From NCBI GenBank assembly GCA_033816765.1, contig CM066288.1, positions 3,286,001 through 3,350,000 of the forward strand: 64,000 bases of DNA. The letters run 5' to 3'. The notes below the pieces were generated by a model. That model did not search any database, was not told the origin of the DNA, and worked only from the letters and a program-made list of their open reading frames with translations. The first letter of the stretch is position 1, and the number at the start of each line of letters is the position of its first letter. This document shows, piece after piece, positions 1-10,375 of the stretch. The stretch comes from Nothopassalora personata (Eukaryota > Ascomycota > Dothideomycetes > Mycosphaerellales > Mycosphaerellaceae). Position numbers and translations under genes: made by a program.

Positions 1-181
1 CCCATCCAATTGACAATACCACCGCAACACGCTCAATAACAGACAATTCGCAAATTTGCTGCATGATTGAGATCTGGCAACAATAGCAGCTGGGCTTCGC
101 TGCGCCTATATACCCCCAATTCCCGCTCTTCAAGAGCTCAAACTGATCCATCGCTTCCACTACAGTCCAAACCGCAACTCT

Positions 182-2593
182 ATGCCAATCACCTCCTACG
201 ACCGCAAGAGAAACACCACGGAGCTTGTCCTTGGTCCGGTGAATACGACCGGCTTCCTTTTTGATGATAACGACCAACACGCACCTCAACCGACGTCTAA
301 CAAGACCTCCCCTCCAGACACGAAGACATATCTGCAGGTTCAGCACACTGCCGACGGCTTCCCAAAGCTTATACGTCGGGAAGAAAACAACGATCTGTCA
401 GTGTCTGTGACATCTGCAGCGCTTGATCTTGCATCCTCTTCAGACGAGCCGGCGCAGGTTGCCGACCGAGCCACGGCTACCCGCCATCGCATTTCCTTGC
501 CCCCAAGCGCTCTAGCCGGCAACATGAGCATGCAGCCATTGAACAGCATCCTGGCCAACTCCAACGACACCCGATCCGCTGCAAACAACCGTCGTTCGGT
601 CGAGGTGCACTTCTCCGCTGAGACCAAGCGTCCAACGCTGCTAGCCTCACCGCCTCGTGGCATGACAAACGGCTCGCAGTTCTCGTCCTCCTACTCCACC
701 AACGACCTTCCGACTATGAAGAGCATCGACACCGAAGCTACTGAAGGTGGCGTCTCCCTCACCTCTCCACCTGGCCAGCACAACCATCTTGCCGCTACCA
801 CGTCTCCAACACACAACCCAGCTGCACTTGCTCTTCTGTCTCCAGGCTCAAACGCCCAGACCCAAGACTTTCCATCTCCAAACAAGCCAAGCGAAGGTCT
901 CGACATTTACAATCAAGGACAGCCCGGTCTTCAAGCTAACGCAGCTCCCTTTGGCCCAACCTCTCCAGAGAACGGTTTCGCCAGTCCAAACATGTCCCAC
1001 TACAACCAGCCAGCAGCGTACTATGGAGGCTACGGCATGCAGATGCTGGGCAACGGCTTTGCGAACATGAACTTGGGTGGTCCCAACGGCTATGGCCAAC
1101 AAGGCCACGTACCTCAATATGGCAGCCCTTACCAGCAGCAAAGTGGCTTTGGTGGCTACCAGCAGTACCAACAGGGCGGTCAAGCTGGCCCAGGCGCAGG
1201 TCGCTACGACAACAGCCGCACTAACCCACAGCAGCGTCGCCAGGCAGCCGAAGATGCTCAAGCAAAGTTCAATTCTATCAAGGTCGAGCAATTGCAGGGC
1301 GAGATCTACACACTCTGCAAGGATCAACATGGCTGTCGCTTCCTGCAGAGAAAGCTCGAGGAGCGTAACGAGAAGACTGTTCAGATCATCTTTGACGAAG
1401 TCAAGACTCACATGATCGACTTGATGGTCGATCCCTTTGGCAACTACTTGTGCCAAAAGCTGCTGGAGAGCACCAACGATGATCAGCGCACTGTCCTCAT
1501 TCAAAATGCCAAGCCAGCCATGACCAAGATCGCTCTGAACCAGCACGGCACTCGTGCCCTTCAGAAGATGATTGAGTACATCTCTACTCCCGAGCAGACT
1601 GCACTCATCATCGACGCTCTCCGCAACGATGTCGTCCTCCTCATCCAGGACCTCAATGGTAACCATGTCATTCAGAAGTGTCTCAACCACCTGTCGTCCA
1701 TCGATGCTGCCTTCATCTTCGACGCTGTTGGCAACAACTGCATCACCGTCGGTACTCATCGACATGGCTGCTGTGTCCTCCAGCGCTGCATCGATCATGC
1801 CGATGGTTTGCAGAAGGGCGAGATGGTCGACCACGTCATCCGCAACGCTTATGCTCTGATCCAAGATCCTTTTGGCAATTACGTTGTTCAATACATCCTT
1901 GACCTGTCCGAGCCCTGCTTCACCGAACCACTCTGCCAGGCTTTCTTTGGCGAGATCCCAGCCCTTTCACGACAGAAGTTCAGCTCCAACGTGATCGAGA
2001 AGTGCATTCGGTGCGCCAGCGAGACCACCAAGCGCGCCCTGATCACCGAGATCACCCAGACTCAAGTCCTCGACAAGCTTTTGCGTGATGGCTTCGCCAA
2101 CTATGTCGTGCAGACCGCCATGGACTTTGCAGAACCAGATCTCAAGGCCTTGCTGGTCGAGAACGTGCGCCAAATCCTTCCTGGTATTCGCAACACTCCT
2201 CACGGTCGTCGCATCCAGAGCAAGATCGCAGACTATGACAACCGCCACGCCGACGCCGCTACCAACACTCTCTCTCCACTAGAGTCGGCGACTTCACCAG
2301 CAGCACAGGGCCTCATGGGCGTCCAGCAGACTCCTGGTCCACCGCGAGCGAACCGTCACGGTATCATCGGCGCACCTCCTACTTGGGGCGGCAACAACAG
2401 CAACGGCTTTGGGCCTGGCGGCTTCGAGAACGGCAACTACGGCGGCGGCTATGGTGGTGGCGCTAACATCGCTTCATCAACCCCACAGCGCGGTCCTGGC
2501 GGCTTCGGCATGTTCAATGGCGACCAGAACTATCAGAATGGTTTTGCTCCAGCCTTCCAAGGTCGTCAGCCACCACAATACGGCCACTTTTAA
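182..2593 (+). CDS. PUF (Pumilio-homology) RNA-binding protein, Puf4/Mpt5-like
   Basis: An 803-residue uninterrupted ORF. The first 350 or so residues are low-complexity (Ser/Pro/Gln/Gly-rich, with a Tyr-Gly-Gln-rich stretch just before the domain). Residues about 365-690 form a Pumilio homology domain in which eight PUF repeats can be read. Their recognition helices contain HGCRFLQ, FGNYLCQ, HGTRALQ, NGNHVIQ, HGCCVLQ, FGNYVVQ, SSNVIEK and FANYVVQ. PUF proteins bind UGUA-type elements in mRNA 3' UTRs and recruit deadenylation and decay factors in the cytoplasm. The repeat signatures look most like the yeast Puf4/Mpt5 group, but that assignment is inference. The tail after the domain is Gly/Asn-rich. 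The start is the first ATG of the open frame; a 5' exon further upstream cannot be excluded because the window opens 181 bp before it. Confidence 0.93.
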   Translation: MPITSYDRKRNTTELVLGPVNTTGFLFDDNDQHAPQPTSNKTSPPDTKTYLQVQHTADGFPKLIRREENNDLSVSVTSAALDLASSSDEPAQVADRATATRHRISLPPSALAGNMSMQPLNSILANSNDTRSAANNRRSVEVHFSAETKRPTLLASPPRGMTNGSQFSSSYSTNDLPTMKSIDTEATEGGVSLTSPPGQHNHLAATTSPTHNPAALALLSPGSNAQTQDFPSPNKPSEGLDIYNQGQPGLQANAAPFGPTSPENGFASPNMSHYNQPAAYYGGYGMQMLGNGFANMNLGGPNGYGQQGHVPQYGSPYQQQSGFGGYQQYQQGGQAGPGAGRYDNSRTNPQQRRQAAEDAQAKFNSIKVEQLQGEIYTLCKDQHGCRFLQRKLEERNEKTVQIIFDEVKTHMIDLMVDPFGNYLCQKLLESTNDDQRTVLIQNAKPAMTKIALNQHGTRALQKMIEYISTPEQTALIIDALRNDVVLLIQDLNGNHVIQKCLNHLSSIDAAFIFDAVGNNCITVGTHRHGCCVLQRCIDHADGLQKGEMVDHVIRNAYALIQDPFGNYVVQYILDLSEPCFTEPLCQAFFGEIPALSRQKFSSNVIEKCIRCASETTKRALITEITQTQVLDKLLRDGFANYVVQTAMDFAEPDLKALLVENVRQILPGIRNTPHGRRIQSKIADYDNRHADAATNTLSPLESATSPAAQGLMGVQQTPGPPRANRHGIIGAPPTWGGNNSNGFGPGGFENGNYGGGYGGGANIASSTPQRGPGGFGMFNGDQNYQNGFAPAFQGRQPPQYGHF

Positions 2594-3774
2594 GCCCATG
2601 GCCAAAGCCATCATGCTGCGATCCAGTGTATCAGTACTTTAGCTCAGCAATGGTCCAGGCCATCGTGCTCCTTGGCGTTTAAACACCGCCATCACTCACG
2701 ACTTATACGGCATTTCATCTCCAGCATGAGCTACGAACTCTTTGAAACGGCCTACGATTTGAGACGATAGCAGAAGGCTTGGCTTTCTTACTTCGACAGC
2801 TTGGGTAGCCCCGCGAGGCACTTGTTTCCTTTCAGCAGACTCACAGCATCTCCGCGATCTTGCGACATGCATATGGCGCAGGTACTTTGGATATTATCGA
2901 CGATGACTTAGTCGATGATCCTGTACCACCACCAAATTTGCGAAAGCATATATCACGGCGCATCAATGGCTCTGCAGCTACTTTCACTTGCATCTTCCCT
3001 TTGCGATCTGGTCATCAGGATTACAGGAACGAAGCCATCTACATGGCACGACATGACATGAAACCTTGTAACAAAAAAAGCTGCTTGCATACTCAGATAG
3101 GGATACGTTCAGAAATGGGATGGTAGTTGGGTATTCAGAAAGTACGGTTGCGTTGATTGTGCGAAACAGATGGCATGGATATCAGACTCCGATCGGATCT
3201 CACGATACTTCTGTATGATAGTGTAACTTCACTTCAATGAGAAGCGGCTGCCATATCATTCTCCTTTCCTCGTTGCAGCTTTCCTTTCCTTCCTCACTCG
3301 TTACACATTGCCTCAACCAGCACAAAGACTGCTGGGCCGCCAATCGCTGCCGACCAAAACAATGGGCCATAGCCATGCGGTAAGTACACCCCTTGCATGG
3401 CGCTTGCTCACATCGACATGCCGCAGCTGCTGCTCCCTCCGAGCGCAACTAACGTTGTTCACTTCCGTGGCTTCGACTTCCCTCAGTGAAAGCAGGAGTC
3501 TTCATCGCGTGCGAAGCTCTCCATCAGCAGCATCAGACATCGCAACATTCCACTACCAAGTAAACCTACCACGCCAGCGAAGAAGCGAGCATCCATCTCG
3601 CGAAGCTGCCATCAAGCTCATAGAATCACCATACCATCGAGCCACCACACCGCCACCACTGAGCGAAGCGAACAAGTCCCAACTCAAGGCAACTCAGCAC
3701 CAACCGCAATTAATCCATCTCCAGCTCAGCACCCGCCTCGAAAACCGTCACGCCCCCCGCATGCGCTACAAATC
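2594..3774. other. Intergenic region: 3' UTR of the PUF gene and upstream of the small Cys-rich ORF
   Basis: No convincing coding sequence. A short exon-like stretch at 3361 (ATG then MGHSHA, followed by a good GTAAGT donor at 3379) could be part of a spliced leader of the next gene, because the bases after 3540 look like a CA-rich fungal 5' UTR. No downstream frame supports a longer protein. Confidence 0.4.
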
Positions 3775-4017
3775 ATGTGCACCCAACAAGCACGGCGCTA
3801 CGAAGGCTGCGGCTGCACACGTTACGCCCGAAAAATCTACACGTGCGAAGCGGCGCGAGAACGAGGACGGCGCAACATCAGCCCGGCGCGATGCAGAGAT
3901 CTAGGGGTCCAAGATGCGGATCAGCACAATCGAGTTTGCCCTCACTGCCTGGAAGTGTTGCGGTCGATGTGCAGGAGGCTGTTGTATCATGTTAATGATG
4001 GGAGGATGCGGAGGTAA
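3775..4017 (+). CDS. Possible small Cys-rich hypothetical protein (80 aa)
   Basis: An 80-residue ORF beginning MCTQQARRYEGCGCTRYARK. It has a CGC motif, then YTCEAARERGRR and later CPHC, so five or more cysteines in a CxC...C...CxxC spacing. It is preceded by a CA-rich leader, as usual in fungi. The pattern resembles the many short fungal hypothetical proteins with spaced Cys pairs, which may bind metal. No function is assigned. A GTAAAG donor-like site overlaps the stop codon, and a charged in-frame stretch (ERDRERRERELETLEEE) lies downstream at 4144-4207. A second exon is therefore possible, but I found no phase-compatible splice pair. It may also be noise. Confidence 0.4.
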   Translation: MCTQQARRYEGCGCTRYARKIYTCEAARERGRRNISPARCRDLGVQDADQHNRVCPHCLEVLRSMCRRLLYHVNDGRMRR

Positions 4018-4366
4018 AGTTGGGAAGCTGTGGGGGTGGTGCTCAGCCCCATGCTCGGGGAGGGGTCATCGTGCTTGTTTGGTGAGAGGTGTTAATTGAG
4101 ATCTTGACAGTGGTAGGAGATTTTGATGTTGGTGATGGATGGTGAGTGGGAGCGGGACCGGGAACGGCGGGAGAGGGAATTGGAGACTCTCGAAGAGGAG
4201 ACAGTGTGTTGATAGGGGAAGACAGACTTTCTTCGCGGGAAGTACATCGACTGGTGCGAGAGCGGTTCAAGGAAGAGGTATCATGAATCGTGGACATAAT
4301 ATGTACAGGAAGCTCGCGATATTTGGACATTAGAAGCGGAACACGGCCAAGCGGCAGAAGGCAAAA
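4018..4366. other. Intergenic region between the small ORF and the permease 3' end
   Basis: Purine-rich, no recognisable gene. It contains a charged open stretch (4144-4207) that could be a further exon of the upstream small ORF. Confidence 0.35.
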
Positions 4367-6012
4367 TCAGTATTCCTTCATTGGAAGCTTTGTTTCCGTC
4401 TCGAGACCCATCTCCCCATCCACTTCTATAGGTGTTGGTCGCCCTTCGAGTGTCGGATCTGCATCTTGCACCACGGGCGGCCCAGTGAAGTGCTTCCGAC
4501 CCCGGATGAAATACCACGCCATGCTGATGGATGCGAATCCCATGAACACCACCGATGCGTAGTTCATGGAGCTTGCTGTTACCTGAGAAGGGTCAGTACA
4601 GGTCTGTAAGATTTGGAGGGTGCTGAACTTACGGGCAAGCTGACAGGCATGCAAAACAGCACGATGGCCAAGGTGATCCAACAAAGACAAACGATGTTGA
4701 TGAAGAAGCCGAACTTCCCAAGCGAGAAAGTGGAATGCTTCACCATTTTCCGATTTCGAAGGACAGAGACCAAAATTGGCAGACCATAGCCTGTGGAAAG
4801 ACAGATGGTGGCAACACCCGTGAAGCTGTTGAAGGCTGCCGTGGAGCCGAAATAGATCAATCCGAGCAGACAATCAACGATGGTCGATGCGGCCAAAGCC
4901 CAGAGAGGAACGCCCAACTTGCTATTCGTGGATCCCAGCCAACGACTGCCAGGTACGCCACCATCTCGTGCGAATGCATAACAGCAACGACTTGATGCCG
5001 TGAGAGCGCCTGTTCCGGCGAATATCAGAATGCCCAGTATGAGAAACAAGAGGCCGAATCCACCAGCTGCAGAGCCTGTGACGGTCTTGAACAGCAGTCC
5101 AATCGGCTGGCCACTCGCTACGTCAAGCAGCATCTGGATGTCCGGTAGGACGAACAGGATCGGGATGAGATAAACGACACCAGTAACACCAGCAGCCGCG
5201 ACCGACAGAACCATAGCCTTTGGCACTTCTCGCGCCGGATTCTGCACTTCTTCACACATCGCTGCGACCAACCCATACCCGGTGAGGACGTACGCAGCTT
5301 GAAGCAGTCCTACAAAGAAAGCCCATCCGCTCGGCCAGCCAGAAGCGCTTGCATCATAGTGAGCAAAGACAAATTCGGCGGACCGGTAGTTGTCGGCCAT
5401 GGCCAGAAGTGTGACCATTATGATGACCACGCTGGCGGCCGTCCAGTAGATGCAGACCTTATTGATGAGGTCGAGGTACTTCGCGCCGAAAGCATTGATC
5501 AAGAAGCACACCAGCATCACTGCCCAGAAGCATAGCACGGTTTGCCATGTATTCGCCGTCCAGTCATCTCTCCATAACGTGATCGCACTCAGGATCAGCT
5601 GCGCTCCAGAAAAGTTGATGCTCAAGGTGACAGTCCAATTCCCCACGAGATTGAGCCAGCCCGTGATCCAGCTCGCCACGGGTGCGTACTTCTTCGTTGC
5701 CATCATTGCAGACCAGTAGTATACGCCTCCAGCAGTAGGATAGACAGCGCAGATCTCGCCAAGTGACGCCGCGATCGATAGTGAGATCAGAGAGACCAGT
5801 ACCCAGCCCCAGATGATGGTTACACTTTGGCCATCGGTTAGGGTAATGTAAAAGGTTGTCGAAAGACCGAATGGAACCGCCATGATGGCAAAGGAGAGAC
5901 CGAGGACGGACAACATGCTGAGCGATCGTGGCAATTCGCTCTTGTAGCCCATCTTGGCCAGGTCAGCGTCGGCTGCGGCATGGTTGGTGGGTTCTGACTT
6001 GACGGCGTCCAT
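4367..6012 (-). CDS. APC-superfamily amino-acid/choline (GABA-permease type) transporter
   Basis: Two exons, 6012-4633 and 4582-4367, joined by a 50-bp intron with GTAAGT donor and CTCAG acceptor, giving a 531-residue protein. It starts MDAVKSEPTN and has about 12 hydrophobic helices. The first helix carries LSMLSVLGLSFAIMAVPFGL, followed by SLGEICAVYPTAGGVYYWS, both typical of the fungal amino-acid/choline transporter family (Uga4, Hnm1, Bio5 relatives). The conserved cytosolic loop CEEVQNPAREVPKAM precedes TM7. The C-terminal exon supplies the last helix and an acidic tail. The role is proton-coupled uptake of an amino acid, GABA or choline at the plasma or vacuolar membrane; the substrate cannot be told from sequence. 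The 606-bp upstream region separates it from the metalloprotease stop codon. Confidence 0.93.
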
Positions 6013-6618
6013 CTTGCCAGTATGAGCAATGTTTCTCGTCTTGTCCTGTTAGTTCCAGTGTAGCATCGATGTTTCCCTTCCTCAGGAATGTTTTTGACAC
6101 AGGCAAGCTGATAAGGCAAGTCTTGGGCAACAATTCATGGCACTGAGGTGCGTATCAGTCGCTAGTGACGATGCAGACAGCCTGCTCGCGTCAGCTGTCT
6201 GTCGTCGGACGGACGTTAAGCCAATGTTACGGCGTCTGGTCGGTAGAGAAGAGTTGATGCATCGTAAGTGGCCGGCGCGACTGCGGGAGGTGGCCATGAG
6301 GTGGCGGCTCATTAGCGTTCGGAGCTTATCAGCTCGATGCTTCATGCGGTTATGTGGAAGGAATCAAGGTGCGGACATGCAAAATGGAATACAGGATGAT
6401 GAGAAGAGGTCGTTATCATGATTAATTATGTACAAGCAAGCCGCATTTGGAGTATGTACAAGCTGGGCAATAGACTAAGGATCAAGTATTCACAAGCGAA
6501 GTGCTCCCAAAGGCCAGGCCATTCAATTGATTCGAGTCATCAACATGCGTTCAGATATTGCATCAAATCCATCTCATCGCTCGACATTACGCTCCGTGAC
6601 TGCAGTGTAGTGAATGAG
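6013..6618. other. Intergenic: permease promoter and metalloprotease 3' flank
   Basis: Both neighbours are on the minus strand, so this holds the upstream region of the permease and the terminator region of the metalloprotease. No ORF or specific site could be recognised. Confidence 0.4.
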
Positions 6619-7551
6619 CTAGAAGCCAGCGCGGTATGTTGTCCACATGTTCTGTATCCTGGCGACTTGTCCAGGGGTGAAGGACTCGTAGCAGTCGTCG
6701 GAAGAGTAGTCCATGTAGTTATGGATCGAGTCGACGCCAGTCTGATCCGGACAGCTGTCTTTTGGAGGCTTGGTCGGACATCCGTCAGTGCTGGTCATTT
6801 GCATTGGAGTATCCACAATGCTGTCGCCATCGCCAGTGCATGAGTAGCCTTCGAATGTGTGAAGCAGCCCGAGCCAGTGTCCAGTCTCGTGGACGGCAGT
6901 CATACCCTTGTTGTATCCAGTCATTTCTCGTCCTGGCATAGTTTCGGCGTTGATGTTGCACCCATCAGAGAAGTACTGCGACGGCAGCGTCTGCTTGGTG
7001 ACTTGCGAAGGTAGCGTGCAGGTTCCAAGTACGCCGTCGGATAGATCGGAGTGGAAGTATAGGTTCAAGTCTTGGTATGTACCTTGACGACGAGCCTTCT
7101 TCAGGTCGTCCATGGAAGTGCCATCGCCGACTGCCCAAGCATCGTTGGCATCGATTGTCGTGCCCGCAAGTGTGAAAGTCAGGCCGATCGGAGTGTAAGC
7201 CTTGTTCAGCGCCTCGAGCTGCGCGTTTGCGTGGTCTTGTGTGAGAATGCCCTTCTTGGCTACCGTCGTCACAAGGTGCATGTACACCTTGACGTTGAGA
7301 GCAGGGCTGAGAGATTGTCTTCTCACCAGCAGTGCGCTGCTGCCACCGGACACAGGTCGTCTTGAGTTGCGGTGAAAGAACTTGATCGTCTCATTGAAGT
7401 GTTTGCTAGCTTTAGCCCGGTTGACGCCGCAATCGAAATGCCGGATCGTTAAGCCAGTCGCTGGATCCGTGAAGGAGGTGATGTTGCCGCCGCTCAACGC
7501 TGACGCAACAGCAGCAAAGGCTGCCAAGGCGGCCAGTGTGAAGCTCTTCAT
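6619..7551 (-). CDS. Secreted zinc metalloprotease, M43 (pappalysin/MEP1-like)
   Basis: A single exon of 310 residues, starting at the second in-frame ATG (7551) because MKSFTLAALAAFAAVASALS is a clear signal peptide; the longer frame from 7695 has none. A propeptide-like segment follows, including an RNSRRP / LVRRQ basic processing region. The catalytic domain has the extended zinc motif HETGHWLGLLH at about residues 218-228 and the Met-turn NYMDYS near residue 282. Conserved cysteines lie around the active site (GTCTLPS, GCPTKPPKDSC). This is the signature of M43B proteases and of the fungal extracellular MEP1 group, which degrade host or environmental proteins. A 933-bp intronless gene matches the usual family length of about 280-310 residues. 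Confidence 0.93.
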   Translation of the reverse strand: MKSFTLAALAAFAAVASALSGGNITSFTDPATGLTIRHFDCGVNRAKASKHFNETIKFFHRNSRRPVSGGSSALLVRRQSLSPALNVKVYMHLVTTVAKKGILTQDHANAQLEALNKAYTPIGLTFTLAGTTIDANDAWAVGDGTSMDDLKKARRQGTYQDLNLYFHSDLSDGVLGTCTLPSQVTKQTLPSQYFSDGCNINAETMPGREMTGYNKGMTAVHETGHWLGLLHTFEGYSCTGDGDSIVDTPMQMTSTDGCPTKPPKDSCPDQTGVDSIHNYMDYSSDDCYESFTPGQVARIQNMWTTYRAGF

Positions 7552-8319
7552 CGCTTGGAGAGCTGTCTCAGAGTGCAGTTTCCGCGTTTGTCGAAGTTGG
7601 ATGAGCTCAGAGCTGGGACCTTTTGACCCGAGGAATGTATGTACACGTGGTTGCCCAGTATGCGCCGTGGAATGCAAGTCTGTCAGTATATACAAAAATT
7701 ATGCCAGGCGGTGGTAGCTACAACTGTCCACGGCCTCTTGACCACGAGCAGTTCTTGCTGCCATATTTATGATTCTCGCCGTCAGGGCCTGGATCATATC
7801 GTAGTCGGCAGTCGCAATCGAGGCCGTCGACGGTTGCGGCTACACTCGCCTGGTCAGAAAGAGAGTCTTATGGTAACAAAGGGGACCCGGCAACCAGGAA
7901 CTGCATCTTGTCAAGGATCCAGCGAGTAGAAGACAGGAATCTAGAACATGGGGGAACGGGACTGGAGGGCTATACTGAATCCAGGTCAAGATGAATGGCA
8001 TAGGCAGCCGTCCGGTGTCTGTTTGTAGACACATTTGTCGAAGTAGGGTGGACCTCGAATTAGGAGATGCTCGGAAGCACTGCAATAGGACAGCGTGAAA
8101 GAACAACATACCTTCCCATCGGCATCATGGGGCAATGTGACCTGGGAGAGACTGTGAGTGAGTCAACGATTGCGAGAAACCTCGCGAGTCAATACTGGAA
8201 TTTGGGCGCGAATTGTAATCATGGTTGGACTAAGCGGCCGATGTTGGAATATCCATGCCGATGTCTGCGCCGCTAACGCCGAACTCCTGGGTCAAACTGT
8301 TCTATGTGGACAATGAAAA
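7552..8319. other. Intergenic: metalloprotease promoter and CDC50 3' flank
   Basis: No gene recognised in 768 bp. It lies upstream of the minus-strand metalloprotease and downstream of the minus-strand CDC50 gene. Confidence 0.4.
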
Positions 8320-9783
8320 TCATGCTGCTTCGTTAGGTCGGGGCGCTCGGCCGGTAGTAGTTGCCGTGCTCGAATCCGTGTTCCACGTCAAATACGAGTG
8401 GTCGCCCAGTTTCCTGTTCAGGCCCAAGTCAGCGATTTGTCTTCCGAGCAGGCATTGCCTTGCAGATACTGACCTTGGTCTGACGAGCTGGGTGACCGTA
8501 AAGAGGCCCCCAAGCAGAATGCAAAGTCCACCAACCACTATGTAGGTGATGCCCAAGAATGGATTGCGACCACCCATGACGGTTCTCGTCGAGATCAAGA
8601 TGGATTTGGTGCCATCATACAGAAGGACCGGGAAGTCTAGATGCAGCCACATCAGTATATACTAGCGCAGAACGGCAACGGGCCTGCTCACAGTCGTACA
8701 CCACCATCTCGTAGCGGCCAATTCGCATGGACTCATAGTCGTTGCGCAGCGCAAGCTTGCTGAATGTAGGCAAGCCTGCCGTTCGCATCCACACTTGAAA
8801 CTCTTCCCATGTCTTCAGATTTGGGTACGGGAAGGTCTCGTTGTACTCCGGATATCGCTCGCGCCAGTTGGGAGGTGGCACGACGGATCCATAGGGATAC
8901 TTGGTGGTATCCACTTTACCATATAGATCTGCATCGGAGTCCCAAGCAATTCCATCTCTTGTCATGTTGTAGGTTACGTTGCTGGTACTCTCGCCCGGTG
9001 CATTCAACAGAACGGGCACTTGGAAAGTGTCATTGAACATTGAATTGGCTATCAGACCACAAGGATAGTAGGGCTTCTTGACTCCGTTGACATCCTCCTG
9101 CCTGAGTGGATCACAGTCACTTCCCGAGATAGTATCGTTGTCGCGGTAGTCACCCTTCAGCTGGTCCTGATCGAAAGATTGGACGTATCGACGATGATTT
9201 TGGTAAAAGTTGGTGAGTTTGTAGTAGAGCAGCACCGGAGGACCGATATCGTCCGGGATGTAGAACTGCAGGCGACACACGGCAGTATCGACGAAGACTG
9301 GTCCGTCGGCTTCGTCCGGATATCCCACTGTCCTCCGTTCTCTGCACCACGTCGGTCGGTTCGCGGGGTCTGTGCTGTTCTTGAAGTGACTCGTGACGGC
9401 GTCGCTCGGGATGTTGCCGTACGTCCCATCACCACATGCGGGCGCCGTTGTGTTGCACCGAGAGTAGTCTATGACCAGCTCTTGGACTGTGGAGCTGGCC
9501 CAGAGGAGGACACCTCCGATGGGGGCAAATATAACGCCGACGGCGAAGAAGAGCGGCAGGACGGTCTTGGGTGTGAGGATGGGCTGCCACGCCTTCAGAC
9601 GCTGTTGTCGGAAAGCATTGTCTGTCCCGCGCCATCAGCTGGATGCTCCTCCAAGTATGCTCGTGGGCGTGTTCGCGTCTGCTTACTAGGCGGCCTTCTG
9701 CTCTTCTGCGTCTTCTCTGGCTCATCATTGCTCCCGCGGCTACTGCTCGCATCGTTCTGCTGCACCGCCATAGTCTGCGACAT
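8320..9783 (-). CDS. CDC50/LEM3-family P4-ATPase (lipid flippase) beta subunit
   Basis: Four exons, 9783-9687, 9621-8692, 8636-8474 and 8413-8320, give 427 residues. All three introns have GTRAGY or GTCAGT donors and AG acceptors, and the reading frame is kept at each junction. An N-terminal Ser/Arg-rich cytosolic segment leads to AFRQQRLKAWQPILTPKTV, the conserved CDC50 pre-membrane motif, and a first TM helix. The large lumenal domain follows, with paired cysteines (SRCNTTAPACG, CREREDS-type region), YKLTNFYQNHRRYV, the PCGLIANSMFND motif and N-glycosylation sites. A second TM helix (FLGITYIVVGGLCILLGGLF) precedes a short tail with RKLGDHSYLTWN. CDC50 proteins are obligate partners that let P4-ATPases leave the ER and flip phospholipids at Golgi, endosome or plasma membrane. 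Confidence 0.93.
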
Positions 9784-10375
9784 CTTGGTCCGGCTTGCGG
9801 AGGAATGCGCGGCGGCGGCGCGAAAGAACAGCAGCTACGCCAGGTGTCGTAGATGGAACAGCGGCATGTCCGGGACCCTGTGTACTTAACTTATTAAGCG
9901 TGTGCTGGGGCCCTGGCGAAGTTCGATCGGGAGTCCCGCCTTGGAGCTGCGCCACAGCTTCACAACCGACAACCAACCGTCCACCGTCAACCGTCAGCCG
10001 CGCCTGCCTTACGAACTGTCCAAAAACTTCACTTCACGTCGTGCCTTCCATTTTCACATCAACGGTCGCAGGCCGCATCCCACTACCCCGCCTCGGCTAA
10101 CACTATAACGCTTCCCGCTGCACGCCTGCAGGTGCGAAATGTCACTGAAGAGAAGGTACCTCCTCACCTCGTCACCGAAGAGTGAGCCTGCGACTGAGCT
10201 AACCATCAAAATGAAGCTGCTTGAGGCTGCAAAAGGCGACTACGGCGACAACGACAAGACCGCCCGCCTAACAACCCTCCCCGTGGAGTGTCACCCAAGT
10301 CTCGAGACACTCCACTCAACACACCCCCCCCCCCCCCCCACCTTCACCGTCCGCCGAGTCCCATCTCCCCCGACC
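9784..10375. promoter_or_regulatory. Divergent promoter between CDC50 and the NIF/FCP1-like gene, with a C16 tract
   Basis: The two genes are transcribed away from each other across 592 bp. The plus-strand leader contains a run of 16 C at 10324-10339, about 36 bp before the chosen ATG, inside a pyrimidine-rich stretch typical of fungal 5' UTRs. A same-frame upstream ATG at 10139 exists, but translation across the C run would be length-sensitive, so the 10376 ATG is preferred. Confidence 0.5.

Noticed and set aside
848..1891. 347-codon minus-strand ORF
   Set aside because: Lies entirely antisense to the PUF repeats; its composition mirrors the real gene.
3308..3904. 198-codon plus-strand ORF
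   Set aside because: Ser/Arg/His-rich with no motif; it overlaps the CA-rich leader of the small Cys-rich ORF and looks like UTR.
9179..9889. 236-codon plus-strand ORF
   Set aside because: Antisense to CDC50 exons 1 and 2, whose motifs are unambiguous.
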